NCBI GenBank assembly: GCA_963989385.1
Contig: OZ022502.1
Location: forward strand, 50,523,454-50,587,453
Length of the DNA stretch: 64,000 nt
Origin: Ctena decussata
Lineage: Eukaryota; Mollusca; Bivalvia; Lucinida; Lucinidae
Reading direction: 5' to 3'
The position numbers were made by a program, and so were the translations under genes. Positions 44,606 through 55,215 of the stretch are shown here, one piece after another; the first letter of the stretch is position 1, and every line of letters starts with the position of its first letter. The notes under the pieces were generated by a model. The model saw nothing but the letters and a program-made list of their open reading frames with translations, was not told the origin of the DNA and searched no databases.

Positions 44606-46120
44606 ATCAAATCATAGACATGTACCATATGCCACGTCACAAGAATTATCACTTCTACTTTGGAACATCTGTTCACCACACAATTTACCAGGTCCAAAGG
44701 CCGATATTGATACGAAGGCTGAGTTTATTTGCATACAAACGATTGCATGCATGTTCTATTAAAGTCTCCATATTCCTATCAGTTGTAAAACCGCCTAAAC
44801 ACAAATTGTTTTGAAAATCAGTTCAACTTTCATGATTGGTGACATAATGTGGGTTGATGAGCATTTACTCTGCCAGATAATTGGCAAAAAAAATTTGAAA
44901 ACTGTCTAACTGCTCAGCAAAACACAATTTCTTGTTCTAGTTTCCCGTCCAGCAATGCAATATAAACAAGGGTAAGACAATAAATTGGGTTCCAGGCTTG
45001 TATGTTGTATTTTTACCACTTTGTTCAGGCTAAAAAAAACTCGAAAGGAAGTCCGTTAACTTGTCAGCTTAAAAGACTCAAATAATATTCAACCTTTTTA
45101 TGTGAAATTCAGTGGCGTTTTAATACGAGTTCCTCCCCTTCCGCTTTTCATCCTCCACACCTATGCTAGCTTTTGGTAAAATGAATTTCTTGATCATATA
45201 GGCGTCTCTTTAGAAAGAGGACGTGGTTTTATATTTTCTAATTGATTGATTTGATGCTTAACGTCCATGGTAAATAGCTATGGTCATGTCGGGACGGTTT
45301 TATATTTTCTGTGTCCGTAACAAAAATATAATCAACACCATGGTATCAGGTATGGACTTTGAGTTACCAAACTGCGGAAAAGCAAACAAATGACAATTTT
45401 AAACGGAAGTAAAATATCATTTTTTTTTAATTTATCAAAAGCTCCATTGCTCACTCAGCATGAAATATCTTATCGTGAGGTGTCCCTGCAAGCTTCTCAC
45501 TACAGTTTCACCACCCGAGTTTCGCCACTGATTATCTTTGAAAGATTAAAACGTCCTTGAGCTTCCCATAGAAAAAGAATAAAAAATAAAACTAGGTCAT
45601 TTTAGTTGCCAACTGAAATAACCTGCTTTCGATTTCACAAGCTTTATTGTATGGTAAAAACACAAGGTACAGGAGGTAAAAATACAAGGTACAGGCGTTT
45701 AACAGGTGATAAAAATACAATGTACAAAAATGTAAGGCAAGGATCCCATTGATTGTATTTCATTGCTTAACGGGGAACTAGAGACAAAGACCGTATTTCA
45801 ACGGAGAGGCATAGTTTTTTTTTCTAAATACATTGTTCCTTCTTTTTTTGCCAGTACAAAAATCATATCAAATGACATATTAGCACACATTCTGAAGGCC
45901 GTACAGACGGTTTTTACCACTGGTAGGATTATGGAGACGGCCCGTTGTATCTGTTGAGTCCTCGTCTTTGCTTCTTCATGGTGTTGAAATTTGATTTATG
46001 TGTTTACCGTGATGATTCATTGACGAGTTAGAGGGTTATCATGCGAACCGAACAACCAACTAAATGTTTTGTACCACTTCAGAAACTGAGGGTGAGGTTG
46101 GGCCTGTAAAATCGATTTAA

Positions 46121-46151
46121 GCCCCCCCCCCCCCCCCCCCCCCCCCCCCCC
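46121..46151. repeat. Poly-C tract of about 30
   Basis: This is an uninterrupted C-run. Shorter ones are at 7989 and 34632. The true length is likely to be uncertain in any assembly. Confidence 0.9.
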
Positions 46152-46784
46152 AGTAATTCATTACTGACCGTTCCAAGGCGGTAGTTCTGTTGTGGTTCTT
46201 TGTTGCCTGTTTTTGGTGTCAGAGTTTCTGTGATGTTTTACCTTATGTATGTTATTATTATTTTTGGTTCGGTTTGGGTTGCTGAGTGGCCACCTTTTGG
46301 GAACAAGCTGCTCACTCGGTTGGCCATATGTTCTCTGTATCTTGATTATTTGTAATCTTAGTTGTTTCCAACTATGGTTTGAGGGCTGGATTTGGATTTT
46401 GATTGTTTCAGTTCCTGGTCTTTGCATACTTTTTACTTTTAATTTATTTTACAAACTACAAGCAATATGAACAGGGAAAAGATAAAAATAAACAAAATAT
46501 ATAAGCTTAATGAAAAAACAAAAACAACCAGACGGACTTTTGACTTAAAATCGCAATTTTCATCTCATTGGACAAGGAATTGTAAGTTGATCAAAATGGT
46601 ACAGGATCTCCGAAAACTGTTAAAATTGGAAAGCGTTTTGTCTTCCACCATTTACCTGGATACATTAAGATTCAGACAACATTTCTTTATGCCGCCCTTT
46701 GCCGTTTGTCACCCGGCATTCGTCAGCGCTAACAGGCAGGAGAGGGTTGATTTATTGATGTTTTGTTGGGGGCGGGGGTGGGGG

Positions 46785-46990
46785 GGAGGGTAACGGCCCT
46801 TTGAGACAGTATTTCAGTTTATATTATCGGGCCGCCTCGCAGAGAATGAGAGAAAGTGAGAAAGAAGAGAAATGAATGGCGAGAGAAATAAGTGCCCAAA
46901 CAGCCCTCATCCGCACCTACTGCAAGCACAGTAGGCCCTTGTCCTACAATGTTCCCAATCAGTAGGACGCCCGGCACTGAAAGAGTGGGA
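46785..46990 (+). repeat. Interspersed repeat, 'CCTACTGCAAG...TAGGCC' family
   Basis: CCTTTGAGACAGTATTTCAG, CGGGCCGCCTCGCAGAGAAT, CGCACCTACTGCAAGCACAG then TAGGCCCTTGTCCTAC, and AGTAGGACGCCCGGCACTGA. Confidence 0.75.
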
Positions 46991-47884
46991 AAAATTGTAT
47001 TGCAAATTTACCTTCGACCTGGCAGTCTGTGTGGTATAAAAACAAGCAGTGGATGAAAACTTGAAATTACTTTTTCACAAGATTTTATCTACATTTTGTT
47101 TGTTGTCTTGCAGTTTAGACTGAAAAATTGTAAACAATGTCAGTGAATGCATGAATACGCTGACGATGTTTGTATACCTAAACAATGTTTGTATACCTAA
47201 ACAAAACTATTGGCTTGGGATATTTTTTTTCTGTTCGGGATTTTACTTTTGATATATTAATATAATTATTATCCGAGATTGAAAATTATTTTCTCTAGAT
47301 CAAAACTGAAAATTTATGAACATGAACCAAAACGGGACCAGAACTGTCGCAAGTCTCAGCCTTTTTTACGCATCTGCGAATAAAAGACTTTTTTCAGATT
47401 ATTAAATTCTGTTTTAAACGCAAACTGCACTTTTGGTGATGCATACTGCTCCAAAGGATCATATTTCCGGATTCCTGGCAACAAATATGCGCCTACGGTG
47501 GTTTCCCACACTATTAATATTCATATTCAAGTTCAATCACATGCTGTGTGAAACAGCGGGAAAATCGTCTGACGTAACTTCAAACTTTGACGTCATTTAT
47601 CTCAGTTTAACGTCTCGTGTCATAAGGTCGATTTCTATCTGGACGGGCTCAATTGTTTCTATGGAGAAATAAGTTATCTCAGGGCTTTCCAGTAAAAATA
47701 ACATCCTGGGGCAGGACCCAAAACTAATGAAAATTTTGGTGGTGGGAGGTTTAAAGAGATAGAAATACTATGAATTTTTATTGTAAATGTAATTAAAATT
47801 TCCTTGGTGGTGCCCCTCAGAAAAAGTTTCCATCCTGCCCAGTGAGGTACTTGTATTTGGAACAGCCCTAAGAATAATCATCAG

Positions 47885-48223
47885 ATACTGTATTAATGCT
47901 AATAAATGCTCTAGTAAACATCCCCCTGCCTCTTATACGAAAATACTATTAACTTGCATGAATTCCTGTTTGCTTCTTTGGACGAGGTAGCTCTCTGACA
48001 CTGGGTCTATTCTTAAAGGAAAGAATTTGCTCCTGTAGGAGCAAATTCTTTCCTTTGCAAGTTGACCCCTACTAAGGATGAAGGCAAAAATAGTAGTCTT
48101 GCTTCCCCTGAAAGTATACCCATCACCTTTATATTGCTTATTCTACACTTTAGGCTCTAATTACCACCCTTCTTTCGCAAAATTCAACACTTCTGGGGTG
48201 TTCAATAGGATTAATACAGTATC
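47885..48223. mobile_element. Composite MITE, second copy
   Basis: TACTGTATTAATGCTAATAA, then the GGAGCAAATTC core (AGAATTTGCTCC-TGTA-GGAGCAAATTC at about 48023-48049), then TTTAGGCTCTAATTACCACC and GGGGTGTTCAATAGGATTAA. It has the same mosaic order as 34248-34712 and lies 47 bp from the donor of the R14 exon. Confidence 0.65.
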
Positions 48224-48269
48224 TTTAAATGGAATTAATCAGTCCAGTCGGTAACATATAAAAGCTCAC

Positions 48270-48437
48270 CTTATGTATTTCTTCATTAATATTGGCCACC
48301 CTGATATTTGTTTCCATGGCATCTAACATTTGGTCAAGGTCTTTAGCTGTCTGCTGAAACTGGGCCAATTCAGGGGCAATAATGACTAAGGTCTTTCTCT
48401 TCTTCTCTGCATCAGATCTGGAGTTTTCCCAGATATC
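48270..48437 (-). CDS. DMD: Dystrophin exon, R14
   Basis: The exon encodes 56 residues, phase 0-0, with acceptor CCTACAG and donor GTGAGC. The sequence DIWENSRSDAEKKRKTLVII then LAQFQQTAKDLDQMLDAMET matches human DLRSQRRKKALEISHQWYQY and KRQADDLLKCLDDIEKKLA. It is the last exon before the 28.2-kb intron. The next exon continues the alignment immediately, so none is missing in between for the long isoform. A composite MITE begins 47 bp downstream of the donor. Confidence 0.9.
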
Positions 48438-48529
48438 CTGTAGGAAAAAAGTAATAAATAAGAATGATAATGAAGAGTGTCCAATACACAGTAGTTTCCT
48501 ACCATGGTTAAGCAAACAATTAAATTTAC

Positions 48530-48628
48530 GTCTGCAAAATTTTATAATATATTTCATCAAAGCTATATCAGATTGAGATTTCATAGCCAAGAGGGACACC
48601 TCATCTGGATCTATGCTGTTTGCATTTT
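48530..48628. repeat. MITE, GATCCAGATGAGG family, inverted fragment
   Basis: ACGTCTGCAAAATTTTATAA, ATATCAGATTGAGATTTCAT, then CACCTCATCTGGATCTATGC. The hairpin's left arm is deleted. It lies about 95 bp upstream of the R14 exon acceptor. Confidence 0.6.
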
Positions 48629-48924
48629 AGCCATTTAAGTTTAAAGTTACTATTTTTGTTTTTAGATTTCAAAGTCATCTTTTACATTTAGGCTGACTAA
48701 ATCTTCTTTATTCAACGTAAATACTTGACTCTCACAATATTGGTCTGATCTTTTTTTTAAATTTAACGTGTCATCTGGCTTTAATCAGACTGCACAAGTG
48801 CCAAGGCAACTGCTGTAAATTGCAGTTTACCCATGATTCTGTGGCACCTTTTGTCATGGCATTGCTCAATTAATTTTAACATAAAAGTGGCATATAAAAG
48901 CTATCAGAAATGTGACAAACAAAT

Positions 48925-49160
48925 GAGCCGCGACACGACAAAACCAACAATGTGGTTGTGCGCCCAGCGCAGACTCAGATCAGCCTGGGCATCCGCCCAG
49001 CCTGATCAGAGTCTTCGCTGTGCGCATTGAGATAGCTAAGACCCTTAGCTACCCTTTGAGCACCTTACGAAGAGTCTGATCAAAATGGACGGATGCCCAG
49101 GCTGATCTGAGTATGCACAGGGCGCACAACCACATTGTTGGTTTTGTCGTGTCACGGCTC
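48925..49160. repeat. 236-bp foldback MITE, copy 10
   Basis: GAGCCGCGACACGACAAAAC to TTTTGTCGTGTCACGGCTC, with AAAT on both flanks. It is one of the best-preserved copies and lies in the 1.7-kb intron between the R13-R14 and R14 exons. Confidence 0.92.
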
Positions 49161-49286
49161 AAATCATGTTTCAGAGGCTTACAAGAACTCTTATAAACGT
49201 GAGGTACACTTCATATTTAAATGCAATGAAGGCTTTTAGAAACCTGAAATACCAGATCCATTACAATTCAGTGGCATGTGAGCAGT

Positions 49287-49484
49287 GCTCCAGATAAGAA
49301 GGGGTAACAGAGATAATTTTGGGATAATTAGCCATATTTCTCCACAAAAACATATTTTGTGACCCATCATTAGAACCGTCTCATCGAGACGGTTCTAATG
49401 AGGGGTCACAACATATGTTTTCGTTGAGAAATAAGAAAAATTATCTTTGAATTATCCTCAATACCCCTTCTTATCTGGAGCTCT
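49287..49484. repeat. Palindromic MITE, 'GTGACCCCTCAT' family, copy 3
   Basis: GCTCCAGATAAGAAGGGGTA and the inverse CCCCTTCTTATCTGGAGCTC flank the central ACCGTCTCATCGAGACGGT hairpin. Confidence 0.87.
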
Positions 49485-49494
49485 GATGTGAGGG

Positions 49495-49805
49495 CTCTCA
49501 GAAATGTCACATACACATCACATTTCACCGCCATGCAAGAGATATTAGAATGTGACACAAACATGGCATTTCAGTGCATATACGGGCTGTCAGAAATGTG
49601 ATATGCACATCACAATTTAGCAGCCCAAGAGGGCTGGCTGTTAGAAAATTCAGTGGTATATGAGGGCGTACAAGGCCTGTTAGAAATGTGGTGTAAACAC
49701 CACATTTTCCCTGTGTACAAAGGCAGTTAGAAATATGTCCACATCAAAATTCATTGATAGGCTATTAGAGATGTGCTGTGCACAGCACATTTCAGCAAGG
49801 GCTAT
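49495..49805. repeat. Decayed tandem repeat with internal palindromes
   Basis: GTTAGAAATGTG/GTCAGAAATGTG recurs about every 60-70 bp. Several units contain self-complementary words such as GTGGTGTAAACACCAC and GTGCTGTGCACAGCAC. Confidence 0.6.
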
Positions 49806-49858
49806 AAGTAAGTAAGTAAGTAAAGTCTTTATTTAACGAGGGTAACAAATTTAGCATC
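49806..49858. repeat. (TAAG)n tract with TTTATTTAACGAGGGTAAC
   Basis: Five TAAG units followed by AGTCTTTATTTAACGAGGGT. It looks like the tail of a non-LTR retroposon in minus orientation. No body was recognised. Confidence 0.4.
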
Positions 49859-50125
49859 ATAACTAATCTTCCATGAGGCCCTCAAACAAACTGTACAACA
49901 TTTTACAAATATACATACAAGAAATGGTGAAGAGCATTTACACAATAAAAAAAGTACAACAAACAAATAAGAAATGTGATGTTCATATCAGATTCTATCA
50001 GCCCCCACATGCCACTTTTATATCATTTTACAAGGCACTGACTGAAACTTTTTGATTATATACATGGTTAGAAATACACAATTTCAACCTGTGAATCCAC
50101 TTTTTTGAAGTTATGCAGAGTTTAC

Positions 50126-50263
50126 CTTGAGCTGTTCCACCTCTGCCTGTATTCTGAGACTTTCTGAAGGGTCTGTCTCCTCCAGCTGCTGGGATATCTT
50201 GTCACCTTCTGTAATGACCCCTTCAACCTGGCTACTCAGCTTCTGTATATCTTCATCCAAATG
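50126..50263 (-). CDS. DMD: Dystrophin exon, R13-R14
   Basis: The exon encodes 46 residues, phase 0-0, with acceptor CTCAG and donor GTAAAC. The sequence HLDEDIQKLSSQVEGVITEG then DKISQQLEETDPSESLRIQ aligns with human TVKELLQRGDNLQQRITDERKR. It ends EVEQLK, like human TKHNALK. It is short and acidic. The donor is GTAAAC, slightly off consensus. A T-rich stretch lies 55-105 bases upstream of the acceptor. Confidence 0.85.
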
Positions 50264-50315
50264 CTGAGAAAGGAAAACAGGTATCAGGTTTTATTTTATT
50301 CTTGTGTGTGTGTTG

Positions 50316-50366
50316 GATTTTTTTTTTTTTCTTTTTTTTTTTTTTTTTCTTTTTTTTTTTTTTTTG
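50316..50366. repeat. Poly-T tract
   Basis: This is a nearly pure T stretch of about 50 bases with two single C interruptions. Confidence 0.95.
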
Positions 50367-50808
50367 TAGCCACATTTATAAGAATGAAAATTCCTTCAAT
50401 CTCTATTTTGCATCTGCCTTTCACTTCCTCCACTTCATTATTAAAGAGATGCTAACTATTCATTGAAGGAAAGTCAAACACACAGTCCCTATTTATTCAT
50501 TTATTTCTTTTTTAATTTTTTTTTTTCCTTTAAAAAAATTGTGAGCAGCTTTTGCACTGCAAAAACTACTCACATTTGCCAGCATAAATATAATTACATT
50601 TGATTTTTGAAGTATAAGAAGACTTTTAACAAATCCTTCACAAACAACTTACAGAATGATGCTCTGCACAACTGAGCCCAGCAATTCAAAGATTTTATTG
50701 TTTGAGACCAACACAGGTACAACGAAACAACAATTTCAGATGCCTAAGTTTCTTTAGTTGCAACATTTCAGCCTCACAACCAAAATGCACCTCACTACAT
50801 TAAAATAC

Positions 50809-51048
50809 CTTAGCATTATCCTGAAGGTCCCCTTTCACATCTTTTTGTCTCAGTTCACCATAGTTCAATTTCTCCTTCTCATATGTCTCCAGTATTTCTA
50901 CTGTTGTTTCATATAGAGCGTGGAACTTGGCAGCCAGCTCTGAACCATGACCCATAGCAACAGATGTTGTTACTGTGGTAACAGTTGTCTTGGTGATAGT
51001 TGTATGAGATGCTGGAAGAATTTCTGTTGCATAGTTTGATTGCTTGTC
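50809..51048 (-). CDS. DMD: Dystrophin exon, R13 with an added Thr-rich linker
   Basis: The exon encodes 80 residues, phase 0-0, with acceptor AAACAG and donor GTATTT. The first 36 residues are non-helical and threonine-rich (TTITKTTVTTVTTS). They take the place of the much shorter human TGKASIPLKEL. After it, ELAAKFHALYETTVEILETY resumes the spectrin helix. The Thr-rich stretch looks like an extra flexible hinge that vertebrate dystrophin lacks here. Being phase 0 at both ends, the whole exon could be skipped without a frameshift. Confidence 0.85.
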
Positions 51049-51627
51049 CTGTTTTGGTAAAAATAAAATGGAAACTGTCAAACAGATGTCAAACAATATG
51101 AAAATAGATTATTATTTTTTTCAAACCATGCTAGCTGACTAGGTTTTACTTTTTGACTTTTTACTATGTGAGAGGATGACAGTTAAAATTGACTGTTTCC
51201 ATATTCTTCAGGGCTAACTATCTAAATATGCTCTCATGTAATATACAAAAAGGCTAAACTTTCTTTTTCCTGTTTATACTTAGTACTTTGTTACCTGCAA
51301 GTATCACTTCATATACTCACAAATTTTCCATGGGACTCGCAAGTTTTATAACTGTGATTCCAAGAACTCCCTAAAATTCAGGAGATGACTTCAATATAAG
51401 CAACACGCTTACCGTCAGATCCTATATTATACTGATTTGAATATTATGTATATGTATGTATTTAATGAAGAATAAAATACTGTTTAAACCAAACTCAGGA
51501 GTATATGCTGAATGTAGTGCAGTCAACTTATGAATTTATTGCAGGTCTCGCTGATTTCGGACCCACTGAATCTCCAGGACTTGCCAACTTTATATTGTAA
51601 ACATATTACTTTGCACCCTTTACATAC

Positions 51628-51786
51628 CTTGAGCCTTTGCATAATTTCTTCCCATTTCTGGTTGAGATGGGTGAGTTCAGGTTCTACCATACTTGTATAT
51701 CTCTCACTCTTGTTCATCACCTCCACAGCGGCATCTCTTGCCTGGGCCACCTGGCTCCGCATGTCATTACTCTCCATGAGAAGGGC
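51628..51786 (-). CDS. DMD: Dystrophin exon, R12-R13
   Basis: The exon encodes 53 residues, phase 0-0, with acceptor TTTCAG and donor GTATGT. The sequence ESNDMRSQVAQARDAAVEVM then YTSMVEPELTHLNQKWEEIM matches human LNDIRPKVDSTRDQAANLM and CRKLVEPQISELNHRFAAI. The MVEPEL motif is diagnostic. It follows the 6.3-kb intron directly and picks up the alignment without a gap. Confidence 0.93.
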
Positions 51787-51878
51787 CTGAAATAACATAG
51801 CAAATATCTTCTTCAAAGCTATTTCTATGATTGTTCTGTTCGTGTCACAAAACCTCATTCTCTGCAAAGAGCCCTGTA

Positions 51879-52045
51879 AGAGCCCTGGTAGCTCGAAGGG
51901 TTAAGCTCTGGTGATACCAGATTCGATTCCCACTGAAGGCACAGATTTTTTCAACTATAAACGGGGTTCCATTGCACTCACCCTTTCATTCTCACCCTCC
52001 CATCATCCTGATATGACTGAATCTGAAGTCATCCATCCATCCATC
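51879..52045 (+). mobile_element. tRNA-derived SINE
   Basis: CTGGTAGCTCGAAGGGTTAA resembles an A box, and CAGATTCGATTCCCAC a B box. The body ends CCTCCCATCATCCTGATATG then ACTGAA, shared with 53354 and 58816. It starts 93 bp upstream of the R12-R13 exon (transcript sense). Confidence 0.75.
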
Positions 52046-52104
52046 TGCAAACAGAGGTGGAGCAAGTAGTTCAATGATGTTAACTGTAGAAACCCAACTT
52101 TGAC

Positions 52105-52498
52105 TGATAAAGCTCATTCTAATGCACTTACAAATGTAACACGACGTCTGATTGGATAACGTCAAAAATTTGCGACAGTATATTCTGCGATATACTGTCG
52201 CAAACCCAACGTCATTAAGTAACGTCGCTTCTCATTGGCTGACGTTTGGTTTTACGCTGCTGAAAGCGCCTGCAATGGGCGCAAAGAATTACACTTTGAA
52301 AGGTAAAAATGTGAAAAAGTGCATTAGAATGGGGATAACTATATTGAAAATTGTCATTTGGGGAGGAAAATCGTCGGTTTTATGGTCGCAAATTCTGTTT
52401 TACGGCTCCGCTGGCGCGTCGCCGTAAAACAAAATTTCCGACCATAAAACCGACGATTTACCTCCCCAAATGACAATTTTGAATACAGTTATCCCCTA
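52105..52498. repeat. Double-palindrome element
   Basis: Two foldbacks stand end to end. ATTCTAATGCACTT (52107) pairs with AAGTGCATTAGAAT (about 52318). ATAACTATATTGAAAATTGT then CATTTGGGGAGG (about 52337) pairs with the inverse ending at 52494. The interiors carry further inverted words (GCGACAGTATA/TATACTGTCGC; GGTTTTATGGTCG/CGACCATAAAACC-like). A weaker copy is at 34995-35292. Confidence 0.8.
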
Positions 52499-52727
52499 AA
52501 TAAAGCCACTTTGACAAACAACTGTTTAATAAAGCCTTAAAAAGTTTTCAGAAAACACTTTCAGCTGCATACCACAGTCAACTGTTAAAACTAATAGAAG
52601 TTCAGTATATGAAGTACTCATCACCTGTATTCATCTTCCAGCAAGTATCCACTCTTTACAGGCATCAAACACAGCCAAAAAAATTTCAGAGCACTTGTAT
52701 CCCACTATTCACTGAAGGGTTGAATCA

Positions 52728-52922
52728 GAGAGCTCCATGATAAATGGGATTCTGGCGATAATTCTGAGGAAAATGCCATTTGTTCTTCACAAAAATATCA
52801 TGTTGTGCTTCTAGCCAATGGCTTCTACTTAAGGCCACAAAATCATATAATGCTTCTTCACACAAATACCAAAATTTTATCTAGAATTATAACTCAAACC
52901 CCACCATATCTGGAGCTCTGTC
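52728..52922. repeat. Palindromic MITE, 'GTGACCCCTCAT' family, very diverged
   Basis: GAGAGCTCCATGATAAATGG at the left and CACCATATCTGGAGCTCTG at the right. Inside, TTCACAAAAATATCATGTTG keeps the family order but the central hairpin is eroded. Confidence 0.5.
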
Positions 52923-53353
52923 ATCAAGATTTATTTATAAATATTCCAGACTTTATAGGAACAGCTGACAGCTAGAATGTCCTTATTTAACCAGAATTAC
53001 ATCAGGACATTCAATGGCATGCAGAAATCAATAAGGAATTTCTCCGAGACATCAATACATAATTCTCCTTAAACACTCCAATGTCTCTTCAATGCAGATC
53101 ACATGCTAATAACATTTTTCTTGAGCTCCAGATTAGACAATAACAGCTTGAAGATGAAAACTGAAATTTCTCCATACAATCATATGTAGCAGAATTTTTT
53201 TGAAATTGCCTCGATTTTATTACACGGTTGCCATCATCCTCACTTCAACATCCCAACTCTATTCCCATATTTTCCCTTGACATTGCCATATGCTTTTATG
53301 GATCCAACTTTACTTGTAAGTAAAGCTAAAGGTTTCCAATAGCCCAGCCTAGT

Positions 53354-53545
53354 GTGAGCCCCAGTAGCTCAGTAGGTTAAGCCCTGGCCTGCTGAACTAG
53401 CGGTCCCAGTTCGAGTCCTGCTGTAGGTGGGAATCAAGGGGGCTAGATTGCACACAGCTTTTCATTATCACCCACCCATCATCCTGATATGACTGAAATA
53501 CTGTTGAAATGGACGTAAAATCACAAATTATCCATCCATGCCAGC
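53354..53545 (+). mobile_element. tRNA-derived SINE
   Basis: GAGCCCCAGTAGCTCAGTAG then GTTAAGC (A-box region) and CCAGTTCGAGTCCTGC (B box) are clear. The tail is CATCATCCTGATATGACTGA and CACAAATTATCCATCCATG. This is the best-preserved SINE in the window. Confidence 0.82.
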
Positions 53546-53996
53546 CTAGTGGCCGTAGGGTCTTTGTGGGGGTCAACTGGGCACAGCATATGAAACGTGG
53601 AGTCCATCCCTCTCCTTTCACTGCCCTATCCTTGCCTGTTTCGAAAAAAGGTACCAATTTACTGCTGGGTTGACAGAGACTGTTTCATAGGCTAATCCGA
53701 TATTTTCAATTCCAATATTTCTCAGGGTTCAAAGACTGCTAATTCAGGCACTCAGACATCCCTTTTTAGGGTCTCATTACTCACAGAGAAATACTCTGTA
53801 AGATAATTAGAATCAGTAATCCTTTCCATTAAGAGTGGTCTCTATAGGCAAAGAGGGATTCACCCAACAAGGAAGCAAATACTATTGTTAAAGTTTTTCC
53901 CTTGCAACAAGAATTCCGTGGACTGCGGTGTCTCGCCTGTTACACATTGTCACAAAAGAGAGCTAAATCCAAAACTCGATTAAAAGTTACCCAAAA

Positions 53997-54092
53997 ATAC
54001 TTCAGTACTGGAACACCCAAAACCATTAATTTTCCATTTGTCCCAAATGGAAAATTAATGGCTTTAGATGTCCAAACATTTAAGCACATTAG
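53997..54092. repeat. 95-bp palindromic MITE, 'TTGGGACACC' family, copy 2
   Basis: AGTACTGGAACACCCAAAAC start, core TTTCCATTTGTCCCAAATGG then AAA, and inverse GATGTCCAAACATTTAAGCA. Confidence 0.78.
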
Positions 54093-54452
54093 GGTATGCT
54101 GCCACAGCTGCCAACACCTGAAAAGTTCAGAGCAAATGCTGGTTCAAATCTTTGTCATATACACATGCCCGAGACCTGTTTTCTCATGGCTTGGCTCCGT
54201 TTGTCGCAATTAGCCTATATATATCAACTGGTTGCAAGGATAGGCAATACCATTTTCAGAAATCATTGGGTTCATTCAGTAATTTTCAAATCATATGGTT
54301 ATCAGCTAATCCAAGCATCAATATTGTTTAGCCTTAGACTCATCCTCAGAAAATGCACCTGAGTGCCAATGTCCAGGCAAGCACATGAATGAACACAAAG
54401 TGGTCAATGCCCTACTTTTTCAGCTGTAAGACTGCATTTTTTCCTTTTCAAA

Positions 54453-54522
54453 ACAACCCCTAAAATCTAGATCTGTCCTATAGGACCGGGATCCAGATTT
54501 CTTGGTTTGCTTTGGTAAGGGA
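54453..54522. repeat. Short palindromic element, diverged copy of 7918
   Basis: AACAACCCCTAAAATCTAGA then TCTGTCCTATAGGACCGGGA, and TTCTTGGTTTGCTTTGG. Confidence 0.5.
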
Positions 54523-54564
54523 AACCCCATCTTACAGCAGAGTAATGCAAGACTAATTTAGACA

Positions 54565-54763
54565 TCTGAAGAGCAAGAAGGTGTAACAGTGATAGTTTGG
54601 GGATAATTTTTCTCCTATTTCTCAATAAAAACATATATTGTGACCCCTCATTAGAACTGTCTCGATGAGACCGTTCTAATGAAGGGTCACAATATATATA
54701 TTTTTATATAGAAATATGTGAAATAATCCCTAAATTATCCCTTTTTATCTGGAGCACTGCATT
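54565..54763. repeat. Palindromic MITE, 'GTGACCCCTCAT' family, copy 4
   Basis: TCTGAAGAGCAAGAAGGTGT to CCCTTTTTATCTGGAGCACT, with a central AACTGTCTCGATGAGACCGT hairpin bearing one mismatch. Confidence 0.82.
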
Positions 54764-54889
54764 TGGGGTGCTTTTGGAGGGGGCGTGCTCCTTATAGCTA
54801 AAAATAGATCCTGAAGCGTGAATTACACTAGTCCTGATCTCTCTGCACAGATATGCAGGCTGATCTGGGTATACATAGTTGTAAACTGT

Positions 54890-55130
54890 CTTAAGGTGAA
54901 AGGATACACTTTCAGGGGAAGCAGCTCTACCATTTTCATTTTAATGCCCCTTCTCAATGGGGTCAACTCTTACAGGAAAGAATTTGCTCCTCTAGGAGCA
55001 AATCTTTCCTTTAAGAGTAGATCCCTTTTTGGAAGACTTTCATAGAACTGGAAATAAACAGATGTTACAAAAGTTGTATCCCTTCGAAAAATAATGGCAG
55101 AAAAAAGGTGGTCTATCCAGACATCTTAAA
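54890..55130. repeat. MITE, GGAGCAAATTC family
   Basis: CTTAAGGTGAAAGGATACAC to TCCAGACATCTTAA, with core GAATTTGCTCC-TCTA-GGAGCAAATC. Confidence 0.86.
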
Positions 55131-55215
55131 TCAGGCTTTCCCAGAATGCAATTCAAACTGAAGAATACTGATCACAGAATTACCTGATAACTATGATTAT
55201 CCTAAAATTTCTAAA

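Larger units (their letters stand above)
43780..47657. mobile_element. 3.9-kb segment bounded by perfect 40-bp inverted repeats
   Basis: AACAATTGAGCCCGTCCAGA at 43780 begins a 40-bp sequence whose exact inverse ends at 47657. TGACGTCA motifs lie near both ends (43979-43986; TGACGTCAT at 47589). No target duplication is visible. Inside are a short ORF (44082-44270), a partial GGAGCAAATTC MITE (44505), a C-run (46121-46151) and a 'CCTACTGCAAG' repeat (46785), plus sequence not seen elsewhere in the window. It is probably a large non-autonomous transposon with later insertions. Two inverted short elements are the alternative. Confidence 0.65.

Noticed and set aside
46161..46427. 88-codon ORF rich in Q/T/N, possible retroelement fragment
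   Set aside because: No motif can be named with confidence. It sits beside a poly-C run inside the 3.9-kb inverted-repeat segment, so I made no call.
53354..53425. tRNA gene
   Set aside because: The B box is good, but the acceptor stem does not pair and the same head plus tail recurs at 51879 and 58816, as expected of a SINE.
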